Origin: Alcaligenes parafaecalis
GTDB taxonomy: Bacteria; Pseudomonadota; Gammaproteobacteria; Burkholderiales; Burkholderiaceae_B
Direction: 5' to 3'
Assembly (NCBI RefSeq): GCF_026344135.1
Contig: NZ_JAPKNA010000004.1
Location: forward strand, 1-64,000
Length of the DNA stretch: 64,000 bases
Notes under the pieces: model-generated
What the model saw: the letters and a program-made list of their open reading frames with translations, nothing else
Told to the model about the DNA's origin: nothing
Databases searched by the model: none
Part shown: positions 17,204-25,122 of the stretch, in pieces
Numbering within the stretch: position 1 is the stretch's first letter
Layout of the letters: every line of letters starts with the position of its first letter
Translations under genes and position numbers: made by a program

Positions 17204-17817
17204 GCTTGCCCCAGATCCAGGTGCTGCACATCCAGATCCCACGGCAAAGTCTGGTGACTGGTCAAAATAACGGCGCCCTGCTTTTGCAAATGCTGTGCGA
17301 TCAGCTCGCCTAGAAACTTCTGACCGGCACTATCGAGCGCGGTTAACTGTTCATCCAGAATCCACAAAGGGCGATTGCTTAGAGACAAGCGCACCAGAAA
17401 CACGCGACGGCGCTGTCCAGCGGACAACTGCCGCACAGGGACACGACGGTATGCCAGCAAACCGCCTGCCCGTAACGCCTGATCACAGGCGTCCTGTTCC
17501 AGCGGGACACGATCCTGCAAGAGCAAGCTGTCCAGGTTTTCTTGTAGTGACAAGCTGCCATTCAGCCCAGCCGCATGACCGCCATACACAAGCTGTCGTC
17601 GGTAGTCGCTATCGTTACGTTGCACGGGCTGGTCACGCCAGATAAGCTGGCCTTCATCCGCCTGGGCGATATTGGCCAGGATACGCAGCAAGCTGGTTTT
17701 GCCGCTGCCATTGGGCCCACTGACCAAACAACATTGGCCAGCATCAAGCCGTAGGCTCAGCTCGGAGAACACACGACGCTGGCCCCGTCTACAGGTCAGC
17801 GAAACAGCTTGAAGCAC
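17197..17817 (-). CDS. ccmA: Heme exporter ABC ATPase CcmA
   Basis: A 206-residue ATPase with Walker A GPNGSGKT (about 34-41), signature LSAGQRRR and Walker B LWILDEQLTALD. Its ATP hydrolysis drives release of heme-loaded CcmE from CcmC. First gene of a ten-gene operon (ccmABCDEFGHI-ccdA) in which every junction overlaps or is within 5 bp, so the set is almost surely one transcript. Confidence 0.94.
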   Translation of the reverse strand: MLQAVSLTCRRGQRRVFSELSLRLDAGQCCLVSGPNGSGKTSLLRILANIAQADEGQLIWRDQPVQRNDSDYRRQLVYGGHAAGLNGSLSLQENLDSLLLQDRVPLEQDACDQALRAGGLLAYRRVPVRQLSAGQRRRVFLVRLSLSNRPLWILDEQLTALDSAGQKFLGELIAQHLQKQGAVILTSHQTLPWDLDVQHLDLGQAC

Positions 17818-17849
17818 AGAACCCCCTTATCAAGAAAGCAAACAGAGCG

Positions 17850-17875
17850 AAGCCGCCCATGAAAAAAGGCGGCTT
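17850..17875. repeat. Inverted repeat upstream of ccmA
   Basis: AAGCCGCC / GGCGGCTT (8 bp) with a 10-nt A-rich gap lies 33 bp upstream of ccmA, followed by CTTAG / CTAAG. It could be an operator or a leader hairpin for ccmA or for the divergent gene; no U-tract follows in a useful place. Confidence 0.35.
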
Positions 17876-18039
17876 GCTTAGCTCGCTAAGTAATGACGAG
17901 CCTCTTTCAAGACAGGGGATGCCTGACTTAGTTCCGCAAAGCCCTCGAGAAACTCCAGCTTATTGATCTAGGCCAATCCGAGTTCGGGGCTGCATTCTTG
18001 ATAAGATGCTGCCTTAGTACTTTCTTTGAGCAATAGACC

Positions 18040-18576
18040 ATGAACACCCCAATCACCCTGACTCCCCAGCCCCTTAGCCCCGAGGCTTTTGCCCCTTATG
18101 GCTGGATGTTGGGTAAAGGTTTGGCCACTGCGCCTGCGACGGCAGCCTTCAGCAATGCCGCCACTGACTTCTGGCACGAACATGCGTTTGACACAGGCCC
18201 AAGCGGTCAGACCGAAGTGTTGTGGGTGAATTACCGGATTCAGGACCCGAACATCACCGCTCTGGAAAACCATCTGCTGACGCAACAGGCCCTGATCCCG
18301 CTGACAGGTGAAGTGATCCATATCGTGGCCGAGAGCAAAGCCGAAGGCGGCCCGGACCTGTCCACACTGAAAGCTTTCCGCCTCCCTCAAGGGCAAGGCG
18401 TGTGCATGCGTCCCGGTTGCTGGCACAGCAGCCGTGTTGCCGGGGGTGAAGTAGCCTGTTTGATGTTGACGCGCATCTCTACCACGGTAGATCTGGTCGC
18501 CCATTTGAACGAGGGCAAACCCGCTGTGGAAAGCGAGCTGCGTCCTCTGGAACAGAGTGTAGTGGTGACTCTATAA
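18040..18576 (+). CDS. Ureidoglycolate lyase family protein (AllA-like, divergent)
   Basis: A 178-residue cupin-fold protein of the AllA family (PF04115), judged from LSPEAFAPYGWMLG at the N-terminus, the GEVIHIVAE strand, and QGVCMRPGCWHSS, which aligns with the GVxYxxGxWHHP metal/active-site stretch of AllA. It differs clearly from the better AllA at 56.5 kb: the second His of the WHHP element is Ser and the C-terminal part does not have the usual VIDRK. A function on another carbinolamine or an organic acid is possible. It lies divergent from ccmA and convergent with cynR. The ATG has only a weak ribosome site (TTTGAG). Confidence 0.65.
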   Translation: MNTPITLTPQPLSPEAFAPYGWMLGKGLATAPATAAFSNAATDFWHEHAFDTGPSGQTEVLWVNYRIQDPNITALENHLLTQQALIPLTGEVIHIVAESKAEGGPDLSTLKAFRLPQGQGVCMRPGCWHSSRVAGGEVACLMLTRISTTVDLVAHLNEGKPAVESELRPLEQSVVVTL

Positions 18577-18585
18577 AGTAGCGGG

Positions 18586-18610
18586 TGCAGAGCGTAAAAA
18601 TCGCTCTGCA
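18586..18610. terminator. Hairpin between convergent AllA-like gene and cynR
   Basis: A perfect 9-bp inverted repeat TGCAGAGCG / CGCTCTGCA with a 7-nt A-rich loop sits in the 45-bp gap between convergent genes. No strong U-tract follows on either strand, so termination is likely but not certain. Confidence 0.5.
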
Positions 18611-18621
18611 GGACCCAAAAA

Positions 18622-19509
18622 TCAAAACGTCGATGCCGCGCCGTATTTCAGCGCCAGCTCAATAAAAGCGCGCATCGCTGCAGATTGATAGGCGCCCTTG
18701 CGCTGCATCAGAATGGCCCGCCGTTGCGGCGGTGCCGGGTCCAGACTAACCGCCACCAGATACTCACTATTACTGGCAATCGCGGCAGGCAACAAGGTCG
18801 CCAAACCCGTGCGCCGCACCACCTCAATCACGGCATTGAGTGAGTTCGATTCCATCGATACTTTCAAGTCCAGATCATGCTGGCGGCAATGACGTTCAAT
18901 CTGCCCACGCGTGGCAAATTCCGGTGTCAGCAACACCAGGGACTCACGCATCAAGGTGTCTCTATCAATGCTGCGCCGCTCTGCCAAAGGGTGTGTTCGG
19001 CTCATCACCAAAGCCAGCGTCTCTACCAATAAAGGCTGAAATTCCACCGCGGCCGACGTCGGCTTCTCAAAGGCGATACCGATATCCAGTTCGTCTTCAA
19101 CCAGTTGCGTTTCCACGCGCTCCTGCAGCATTTCCTGCACCACCAGCCGCACATTGGGATAACGCCGGTAGAAGGCCTCCACCAAAGGGCCGATCAGGTA
19201 AGACGTAAAGGTAGGCGCCACCGCCACCCGCAAAGAGCCTCGGCTCAGATCGCTGACATCGTGCAGCGCCCGCCGCCCTTCCTCCAGGTCCTGCAAGGCC
19301 TGCCGGGCGTAACGCAGATACACTTCGCCCGCATCCGTCAGACGCACCAGTCGCCCCGTGCGGTCAAACAGTTGCGCACCCAAATGTTCTTCCAACTGCC
19401 GCACCTGTTGCGACAGGGCAGGCTGGGACACATGCAAAGCACGTGCTGCACGGGTAAAACTTTGATACTGGGCAACCGCCAGGAAGTAATTAAGATGGCG
19501 CAAAAGCAT
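18622..19509 (-). CDS. cynR: LysR-family regulator, CynR-like
   Basis: A 295-residue LysR regulator. The N-terminal winged helix reads LRHLNYFLAVAQYQSFTRAA then LHVSQPALSQQ, and the effector domain opens RGSLRVAVAPTFTSYLIGPL; these follow E. coli CynR closely along the whole length (for example SxEFATRxQIxxHC and TLLPAAIA). CynR activates the cyanate-induced cyn operon. The start at 19509 matches the CynR N-terminus; an upstream ATG at 19536 is less likely. It is divergent from cynT across 108 bp, the usual arrangement for a LysR regulator and its target. Confidence 0.82.
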   Translation of the reverse strand: MLLRHLNYFLAVAQYQSFTRAARALHVSQPALSQQVRQLEEHLGAQLFDRTGRLVRLTDAGEVYLRYARQALQDLEEGRRALHDVSDLSRGSLRVAVAPTFTSYLIGPLVEAFYRRYPNVRLVVQEMLQERVETQLVEDELDIGIAFEKPTSAAVEFQPLLVETLALVMSRTHPLAERRSIDRDTLMRESLVLLTPEFATRGQIERHCRQHDLDLKVSMESNSLNAVIEVVRRTGLATLLPAAIASNSEYLVAVSLDPAPPQRRAILMQRKGAYQSAAMRAFIELALKYGAASTF

Positions 19510-19560
19510 GAGGGGCCTTTGTATAAGCAAACCCAATGGAAAGCATCAGAAATCGGTATT

Positions 19561-19585
19561 TTACCTTATGACCTTGAAAGGGTAA
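19561..19585. promoter_or_regulatory. Candidate CynR operator in the cynR-cynT gap
   Basis: The inverted repeat TTACC-N15-GGTAA lies in the middle of the divergent gap, with flanking T/A bases extending the similarity. LysR regulators usually bind such interrupted dyads near their own promoter. Assigned by position and symmetry only. Confidence 0.35.
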
Positions 19586-19617
19586 TCTTCTGTTTAAGCC
19601 GAATAACAAGGACAAGG

Positions 19618-20268
19618 ATGAAAGACATTATCGACGGTTTCCTGAAATTCCAACGGGAAGCCTATCCCAAGCGCGCCAAGCTCTTCAAAAATCTGGCCAC
19701 ACAACAAAACCCCCGCGCTTTGTTTATCTCTTGCTCCGATAGCCGTCTGGTTCCCGAGCTGGTGACACAACGTGAACCCGGCGACCTGTTCGTGATTCGA
19801 AACGCTGGCAATATCGTGCCTTCTTATGGCCCGGAACCGGGTGGTGTGACAGCCTCAGTCGAGTACGCCGTCTCCGCCCTGCGTGTGTCTGACATCGTGA
19901 TCTGTGGTCACTCCGATTGCGGTGCCATGACCGCCATCGCCACCTGTCAGTGCCTGGATCACATGCCTGCCGTGGATCACTGGCTGCGCTACGCCGACTC
20001 GGCCCGCTTGGTCAATGAAGCCCGTACCCACGCCAGCGAGCAAGATCGCATTTCCTCCATGGTGCGCGAAAATGTGGTGGCCCAATTGGCCAATATCCAG
20101 ACACACCCCTCGGTGCGTCTGGCCATGTCCGAAGGCCGCCTGACCTTGCACGGCTGGGTCTACGACATTGAGTCGGGCACCATCGACGCCTATGACGGTG
20201 GCAGCATGAAATTTGTGCCCCTGGCAGATAACCCGAATGTGTGTGTAGCGCCCTTGGTTCGCGGCTAA
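19618..20268 (+). CDS. cynT: Beta-class carbonic anhydrase, CynT type
   Basis: A 216-residue zinc enzyme that interconverts CO2 and bicarbonate. The zinc ligands appear in SCSDSR (Cys, Asp/Arg dyad) and in GHSDCGAM (His, Cys), as in beta-carbonic anhydrases. The sequence follows E. coli CynT almost throughout (KFQREAYPKR, LVTQREPGDLFVIRNAGNIVPSYGPEPGG region, HGWVYDIESG). CynT keeps bicarbonate available to cyanase. No cynS or cynX follows; a strong terminator comes directly after the gene, so the classical operon is reduced to this one gene. The start at 19618 is given by the CynT N-terminus and an AAGGA upstream. Confidence 0.92.
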   Translation: MKDIIDGFLKFQREAYPKRAKLFKNLATQQNPRALFISCSDSRLVPELVTQREPGDLFVIRNAGNIVPSYGPEPGGVTASVEYAVSALRVSDIVICGHSDCGAMTAIATCQCLDHMPAVDHWLRYADSARLVNEARTHASEQDRISSMVRENVVAQLANIQTHPSVRLAMSEGRLTLHGWVYDIESGTIDAYDGGSMKFVPLADNPNVCVAPLVRG

Positions 20269-20290
20269 ACCCACCCGGAACCAAACAAGA

Positions 20291-20319
20291 AACGCCATGC
20301 TTTAGCATGGCGTTTTTTT
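20291..20319 (+). terminator. Intrinsic terminator after cynT
   Basis: AACGCCATGC / GCATGGCGTT is a perfect 10-bp stem with a TTTA loop followed by a run of T residues, 22 bp past the cynT stop. Confidence 0.92.
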
Positions 20320-20530
20320 ATTGCTCTCCGTCAGCGTTTATCTTGCCAATGAAACAGTGTGCCCGGCTGTGTCAGGAATAAACGCCTCCTCACTATGATG
20401 GCCAGTGATCCGATGATCTTTTCATCCACCAGTTTCATCCGAGTCGCTATTCAGGACTGAAGGCCACGACACAAAGAGCAAAGGACTGTTCAGGACTTGC
20501 TACTCGGGAACTCTTTTTAATGGCTGATCC

Positions 20531-22330
20531 ATGAAAAAAACTTGCCTTGCCTTGGCCTTGATGGCCTTGCATGCTGGGACACAGGCCCAAGCCTTTTCCA
20601 ATATCTACTTCATCGGCGACAGCCTGACTGACAGTGGTCAATTTGGCTCGCGCTTTACCACCAACCCTGGTCAGGTCTGGTCCCAGGTACTGGCCCAGAA
20701 ATTGGGAACCGATGCGACCCCAAGCAGCCAGGGCGGCAGCAACTACGCCGTCGGTGGAGCACGCGTAGCCGTAGACGAACGTCTGGACCCTAGCAGCCCT
20801 CTCGGCCCCACCAACCCGCCCCTGCCCGCCATGACTACGCAGACAGCTCAGTTACTGGCCATGCACAACGGACGCCTGGACGGACGGGCTCTGTACACCG
20901 TGTGGGGTGGCGCAAATGACTTGTTTGCCGCAGTCAAGGATCCGTTCAATATGTCCCAGATCGTGGCGGACTCCGTTGGCAATCAAGCTGCATTGATCAA
21001 TACGCTGTCGCAAGCGGGCGCACGCTACATTCTGGTTCCCAATATCCCCGACCTCGGTATGACCCCGGAATTCTCCGGCTCGCCGATCAGCGCGGGTATC
21101 GCCACCTTGCTCAGTGACAGCTATAACCAGGCGTTCAACCAGCAGCTAAGTTCCAGCTCCGCCAATATCATTCCCTTGAATGTCTCGGCGCTTTTGCACG
21201 AAGTGGCTGCTGACCCGCAAGCCTACGGTTTCACCAACGTCAATACAGCCGCTTGCGGCAGTGTGTCTTCCCGCCTGTGTACGCCCGCCGATCTGGTGGC
21301 TCCCGGCGCAGACGAAAGCTATATGTTTGCTGATGGCGTGCATCCTACTTCAGGTGGTCATGCCGTCATTGCCGACTATGCCCACGCCGTCGTCAGCGCC
21401 CCCAGTCAGGTAGCCATGCTGGCCTCTGCAGCGAATACCGCCGGGCAGATGCAGATGCAGCATATTGATCGTCGACTGCAGACCATCAGCTCGTCGCAGG
21501 ATAGGGATTTGGCCGTCTGGTTCCAGGGAGAGGCGATCACGCGCAACAGCAGCAGCGCGAACTCGCGTCTGGATGGCACGCAAGCCGCCTGGAAGCTGGG
21601 TTTGGACAAGCGTCTGGATGACTGGTCGGTCGGTGCCTACTTGTCTTATGAAAATCTGGATGGTGATACAGACGAAGAAGGCACCTACAGCCAGAAGCGT
21701 CAGTCGGCAGGTCTGTACGGTCGCTGGCAAGCCGAAAATCTGTGGGTCAACGCCCAGATTTTCTACAGCGATCTGGATAACAAAACCCGCCGTCATCTAC
21801 GTCTGGGCGCCGCCACGCGTGAACACCAGGCCAAAGCAGGTGGTAGCCAGTACGGCGGCAAACTCAGCACTGGTTACGACTGGCAGGCCGGGGCGGTAAC
21901 CCACGGTCCACTGTTGAGCTTGAGCATGCAGAAATCCAAGATCAAGGCCTTGTCAGAAGATGGTCAAGGGCTATCGACCTCCATGGGTTTTGATGCCCAG
22001 GACCAGACCTCCGTACAAAGCAGCCTGGGCTACCAGATCAATGTTGCTGTCAGCAATAAGTGGTCCGTGTTCGCCTCCGCAGAGTGGCTGCACGAGTTCA
22101 AGAAACCGGCAGCACTGCTGGGTGCGCGCTTGCAGGACGGCGTCTACAACAACCGCCACTTCTACCTGTCTACAGACCAGGAGCGCGTGCGCGATACTGG
22201 CCTGCTGGAACTGGGCACAGTAGGTCAGCTCAGCAATAACTGGACGCTGGGAGCGGGCGTCAGCACTCAAGTGGGTAAAGGCACCAGCGCACAAACGGCC
22301 TTGTACCTGAATACGGCTTACCGCTTCTAA
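20531..22330 (+). CDS. Autotransporter esterase/lipase of the GDSL family (EstA-like)
   Basis: A 599-residue type Va autotransporter. A signal peptide (MKKTCLALALMALHAGTQAQA) is followed by an SGNH/GDSL hydrolase passenger with GDSLTDSG (nucleophile Ser31), the GGAND block (Asn of the oxyanion hole) and DGVHPTSGGH (Asp268, His271). The C-terminal third (about 330-599) is an autotransporter beta-barrel with alternating polar and aromatic residues ending in YRF, the outer-membrane signature. It would be displayed on the cell surface as an esterase; the Pseudomonas homologue EstA affects rhamnolipid production and motility. A five-codon reading frame ends in its start codon (see 20520-20534). 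Confidence 0.9.
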   Translation: MKKTCLALALMALHAGTQAQAFSNIYFIGDSLTDSGQFGSRFTTNPGQVWSQVLAQKLGTDATPSSQGGSNYAVGGARVAVDERLDPSSPLGPTNPPLPAMTTQTAQLLAMHNGRLDGRALYTVWGGANDLFAAVKDPFNMSQIVADSVGNQAALINTLSQAGARYILVPNIPDLGMTPEFSGSPISAGIATLLSDSYNQAFNQQLSSSSANIIPLNVSALLHEVAADPQAYGFTNVNTAACGSVSSRLCTPADLVAPGADESYMFADGVHPTSGGHAVIADYAHAVVSAPSQVAMLASAANTAGQMQMQHIDRRLQTISSSQDRDLAVWFQGEAITRNSSSANSRLDGTQAAWKLGLDKRLDDWSVGAYLSYENLDGDTDEEGTYSQKRQSAGLYGRWQAENLWVNAQIFYSDLDNKTRRHLRLGAATREHQAKAGGSQYGGKLSTGYDWQAGAVTHGPLLSLSMQKSKIKALSEDGQGLSTSMGFDAQDQTSVQSSLGYQINVAVSNKWSVFASAEWLHEFKKPAALLGARLQDGVYNNRHFYLSTDQERVRDTGLLELGTVGQLSNNWTLGAGVSTQVGKGTSAQTALYLNTAYRF

Positions 22331-22350
22331 GCCTGCTTGTATTCAAAACT

Positions 22351-22385
22351 ATTGCGGCATCCGGGCCAGGCCCGGATGCCGCAAT
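22351..22385. terminator. Bidirectional terminator between EstA-like gene and DsbA-like gene
   Basis: A perfect 16-bp stem (ATTGCGGCATCCGGGC and its complement) with a 3-nt loop, in the gap between two convergent genes. AAAA on the left and TT on the right give a short U-tract on both strands. Confidence 0.85.
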
Positions 22386-22415
22386 TTCAATCTGCCTTGT
22401 GTACCTGAGTTCTGA

Positions 22416-23057
22416 TCAAGCCAGTAATGAATCCAAGGTCTGATTCAGCGTTTCCAGAGGGGTGCCGACAGCCGGTAATTGCGTCACTTTTCGGCCATCA
22501 ACAAATAGCAAGGTCGGGTAGGATTGCACGCCCAAAGCCCGCGCCAAAGTAAAGTCCGCCAAGGCTTGCTCCCTGCCAGAGCCGTCGGTCAAATGACGCC
22601 GTACGGCCTCCACATCCAAACCATTAGCAGCCGCAATCTCCAGGCAGACCTCCTGATCAGAAAGACTGCGCCCATTCAGGTAAAAGGCCTGCTGCAATTC
22701 GTGTATCCAATGAATAGCCCGTTGGGGATCCTGATCACGTAGCACCGCCACCGCCGTCGCCGCATCCAGTGAATCCATGACCGTCGAGCCCTCTTCGGCC
22801 AAGGCTTTGTAAGCTGCCCCAAATGTCGCCCCTGTCATCTGAGCGATACGCTCGTTGGACTCGGAAGTGTAGGGGTAACGGGACATGGGAGCAGCCCGGT
22901 CGCGCACGAACAGGCCACCCGAAACGGCTGTAAAGGGAATACGGTGCTTGTTGGCCGCCTCGAACTCGACCATGCGTTCAGCAAAACCCCAGCACCAACC
23001 GCAATACACATCCTGCACATACACAATCGAACGGGCGGGTAAATTGAATGTGTTCAT
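22416..23057 (-). CDS. DsbA-family thioredoxin-fold protein
   Basis: A 213-residue protein with CGWC as redox motif (residues 19-22) in the DsbA/FrnE-like family that COG3531 represents. The helical insert (about 60-150) is typical, and the cis-Pro loop appears as QSYPTLLF near 178-185. There is no signal peptide, so it is probably cytosolic, unlike DsbA proper. It is a single gene ending at a bidirectional terminator. Roles proposed for this group include thiol handling and detoxification; none is shown here. Confidence 0.78.
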   Translation of the reverse strand: MNTFNLPARSIVYVQDVYCGWCWGFAERMVEFEAANKHRIPFTAVSGGLFVRDRAAPMSRYPYTSESNERIAQMTGATFGAAYKALAEEGSTVMDSLDAATAVAVLRDQDPQRAIHWIHELQQAFYLNGRSLSDQEVCLEIAAANGLDVEAVRRHLTDGSGREQALADFTLARALGVQSYPTLLFVDGRKVTQLPAVGTPLETLNQTLDSLLA

Positions 23058-23419
23058 GACTATCCTTCAAGGTGGTCCGGTCTTCCGGAAACTGAGCCTT
23101 ATTTTAGTCGGCATCGATCTACTTGGTAGCAACACTTATGCAGGGTCAGCCACCTCAACGACTCTATCAAAGTCCGCGCCGCCCAGTCCGTGATACCAAA
23201 CTCCCCAAGAGCAGGAATGATCCAGACCCCACACCCTGCCCCCACCAGCGGGCCAAGCCCTTTGCCCCGAAAGCCAAATGCTTTTATAGTGTGGCTTCGA
23301 TTCATTTCCCGTGAGGTATTCGTCCAATGCGCCACTAATGCCGCCGTCCCTTCGACGGCCAGTCTCCACCAGCCCCCATCACGCAGGGGGAGTTCTTGGC
23401 ATTAATGGAAGCATCACGT
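23058..23419. other. Intergenic region before the ABC-F gene
   Basis: About 360 bp. A minus-strand reading frame (23099-23335) would give a 78-residue peptide with a glycine-rich hydrophobic stretch (GPLVGAGCGVWIIPALG), and a second minus frame shares the same DNA. Neither has a clear ribosome site or recognised relatives. CCGCCGTCC-CTTCG-style repeats near 23341-23360 could form a short hairpin. A GGGGGAG sequence at 23386-23392 is the probable ribosome site for the ABC-F gene. Confidence 0.4.
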
Positions 23420-25033
23420 ATGACGAATCCTTATCTGACGCTAGAAGGCGTCTCCTATACCTTGCCACAAGGCAAGACTCTGTTTACCCAACTGAACGAA
23501 ACCTTCGACTCGCGGCGTACAGGCCTGGTCGGACGCAATGGCGTGGGCAAAACCATTCTGGCTCAAATCCTGGCCGGGCAGATTCAGCCCAGCAGCGGGC
23601 GGTGCCTACGCTCGGGCAAAGTGCACTATCTGGCGCAGCAAGTTAGCTCTGTCAGTGGTTTGCGCGTAGCTGATCTGGCGGGCACAGGTCCCACCCTGGA
23701 TGCCCTTGCCCGGATTGAAGCAGGCAGTAGCGCAGTCGAAGATTTCAATCTGGTCGAAGACCGTTGGGATATTCGGCAGCAACTGCAAGAGGCGCTGGAA
23801 CGCAATGGACTGGGACATCTGAATGCAGAGACGCCTGCCGATACCCTAAGTGGCGGTCAGGCCATGCGGGTCTCGCTCATCAATGCCTTGCTGTCTCAGG
23901 CAGATTTCCTGATCCTGGATGAGCCTAGTAACCACCTGGATCGCGACAACCGACTTGCCCTGATCGAGCAATTACGACACTGGCCCCACGGCTTGCTGGT
24001 TATCAGCCATGACCGTCAACTGTTGGACACAATGGAACGGATTGTGGAACTGTCCTCCCTGGGACTGCGCAGCTATGGCGGCAACTACAGCCACTACGCC
24101 GAACAGAAAGCACTGGAACAGCAAAGCGCCATGGACCAGTTGGAGCACCGCAAACTGGAGCGCCAACGAGCCGAGCACACCATGCAAGAGCAGCGCCAGC
24201 GGCAGGAACGTAGACAGGCACGCGGCAATCAACAAGGCAAACAAGCTAATCAGGCCAAAATCTTGCTGGACAGGCAAAAAGGCCGCAGTGAAACCACCAC
24301 CGGAAAACTGCGTCAGCAACATGTTACGGCTCAAAAGCAACTGGCGCAGCGCGTACATGAGGCGGCTGAGCTGATTGATAAAGACACGGCCATTAATCTG
24401 CATGCCCTGCCTGTGATGCCACAGACACGCCAACGAATCGTCGAGCTGGATGAGGTGAGCTTGCCGTTTGTCCCGACGCAGCAGCCCCCCCTCAATCTGC
24501 TCTTGAGTGCTCAGCAACGCGTAGGCGTAATCGGCCCAAACGGCTGCGGGAAGTCCACCTTGCTCAAGCTCATCGCAGGCCAATTAAAACCCGTGGCAGG
24601 TATCTGCAAAGTAGTGCCACAGCATGTCTATCTGGACCAAGGTCTGGCTGATCTGAATCCTCAACAAACCGTGCTGGAGCAGCTCCAAGCCGTCAACCGC
24701 AAAAGTAGTGAAGGGGACCTGCGCATGCGTCTGGCGCAACTGGGCCTGGATGCCCAAAAAGTCACCGGCCCCAGCGGGGCCTTAAGTGGTGGCGAGCGTC
24801 TGAAAGCCGCCCTGGCCTGCGTCCTGTACGCTGAACCCCCGCCAAAATTACTGCTTCTGGATGAACCGAGCAACCACCTGGATCTGCCTTCCACCTTGGC
24901 CCTGGAAACCATGTTGAGCAGCTACCAGGGCACGCTGATGGTGGTGTCGCATGACGATGCCTTCATGAACAATCTTGGGCTAACGGAACGGCTGGAATTT
25001 AATGAAGAAGGCTGGAGATTGCTACCTTGGTAG
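23420..25033 (+). CDS. ABC-F family ATPase
   Basis: A cytosolic protein of about 537 residues made of two ABC domains on one chain without membrane segments, the layout of ABC-F ribosome-acting ATPases. First Walker A is GRNGVGKT and second is GPNGCGKS; both signatures (LSGGQ and LSGGE) and both Walker B motifs ending in LDEPSNHLD are intact. A charged linker (about 225-330, rich in Gln, Arg and Lys, such as ERQRAEHTMQEQRQRQERR) replaces the long arm of EttA. Alternative starts are a TTG at 23396 and an ATG at 23405; the ATG at 23420 begins the conserved MTNPYLTLEGVSY. Some ABC-F proteins protect the ribosome against antibiotics, others assist translation; the family here is not assigned to a resistance type. 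Confidence 0.85.
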   Translation: MTNPYLTLEGVSYTLPQGKTLFTQLNETFDSRRTGLVGRNGVGKTILAQILAGQIQPSSGRCLRSGKVHYLAQQVSSVSGLRVADLAGTGPTLDALARIEAGSSAVEDFNLVEDRWDIRQQLQEALERNGLGHLNAETPADTLSGGQAMRVSLINALLSQADFLILDEPSNHLDRDNRLALIEQLRHWPHGLLVISHDRQLLDTMERIVELSSLGLRSYGGNYSHYAEQKALEQQSAMDQLEHRKLERQRAEHTMQEQRQRQERRQARGNQQGKQANQAKILLDRQKGRSETTTGKLRQQHVTAQKQLAQRVHEAAELIDKDTAINLHALPVMPQTRQRIVELDEVSLPFVPTQQPPLNLLLSAQQRVGVIGPNGCGKSTLLKLIAGQLKPVAGICKVVPQHVYLDQGLADLNPQQTVLEQLQAVNRKSSEGDLRMRLAQLGLDAQKVTGPSGALSGGERLKAALACVLYAEPPPKLLLLDEPSNHLDLPSTLALETMLSSYQGTLMVVSHDDAFMNNLGLTERLEFNEEGWRLLPW

Positions 25034-25056
25034 CGGCGCAAAACATAAGTGGCACT

Positions 25057-25095
25057 CCCACCGCTATCTGGACGGCAACCACTGATAGCGGTGGG
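25057..25095. terminator. Hairpin between convergent ABC-F and AadA-like genes
   Basis: A perfect 12-bp inverted repeat CCCACCGCTATC / GATAGCGGTGGG with a 15-nt loop, between two convergent genes. No long U-tract is present. Confidence 0.55.
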
Positions 25096-25122
25096 TCCGA
25101 GGGCCAAATTCAGGGCGAACTC

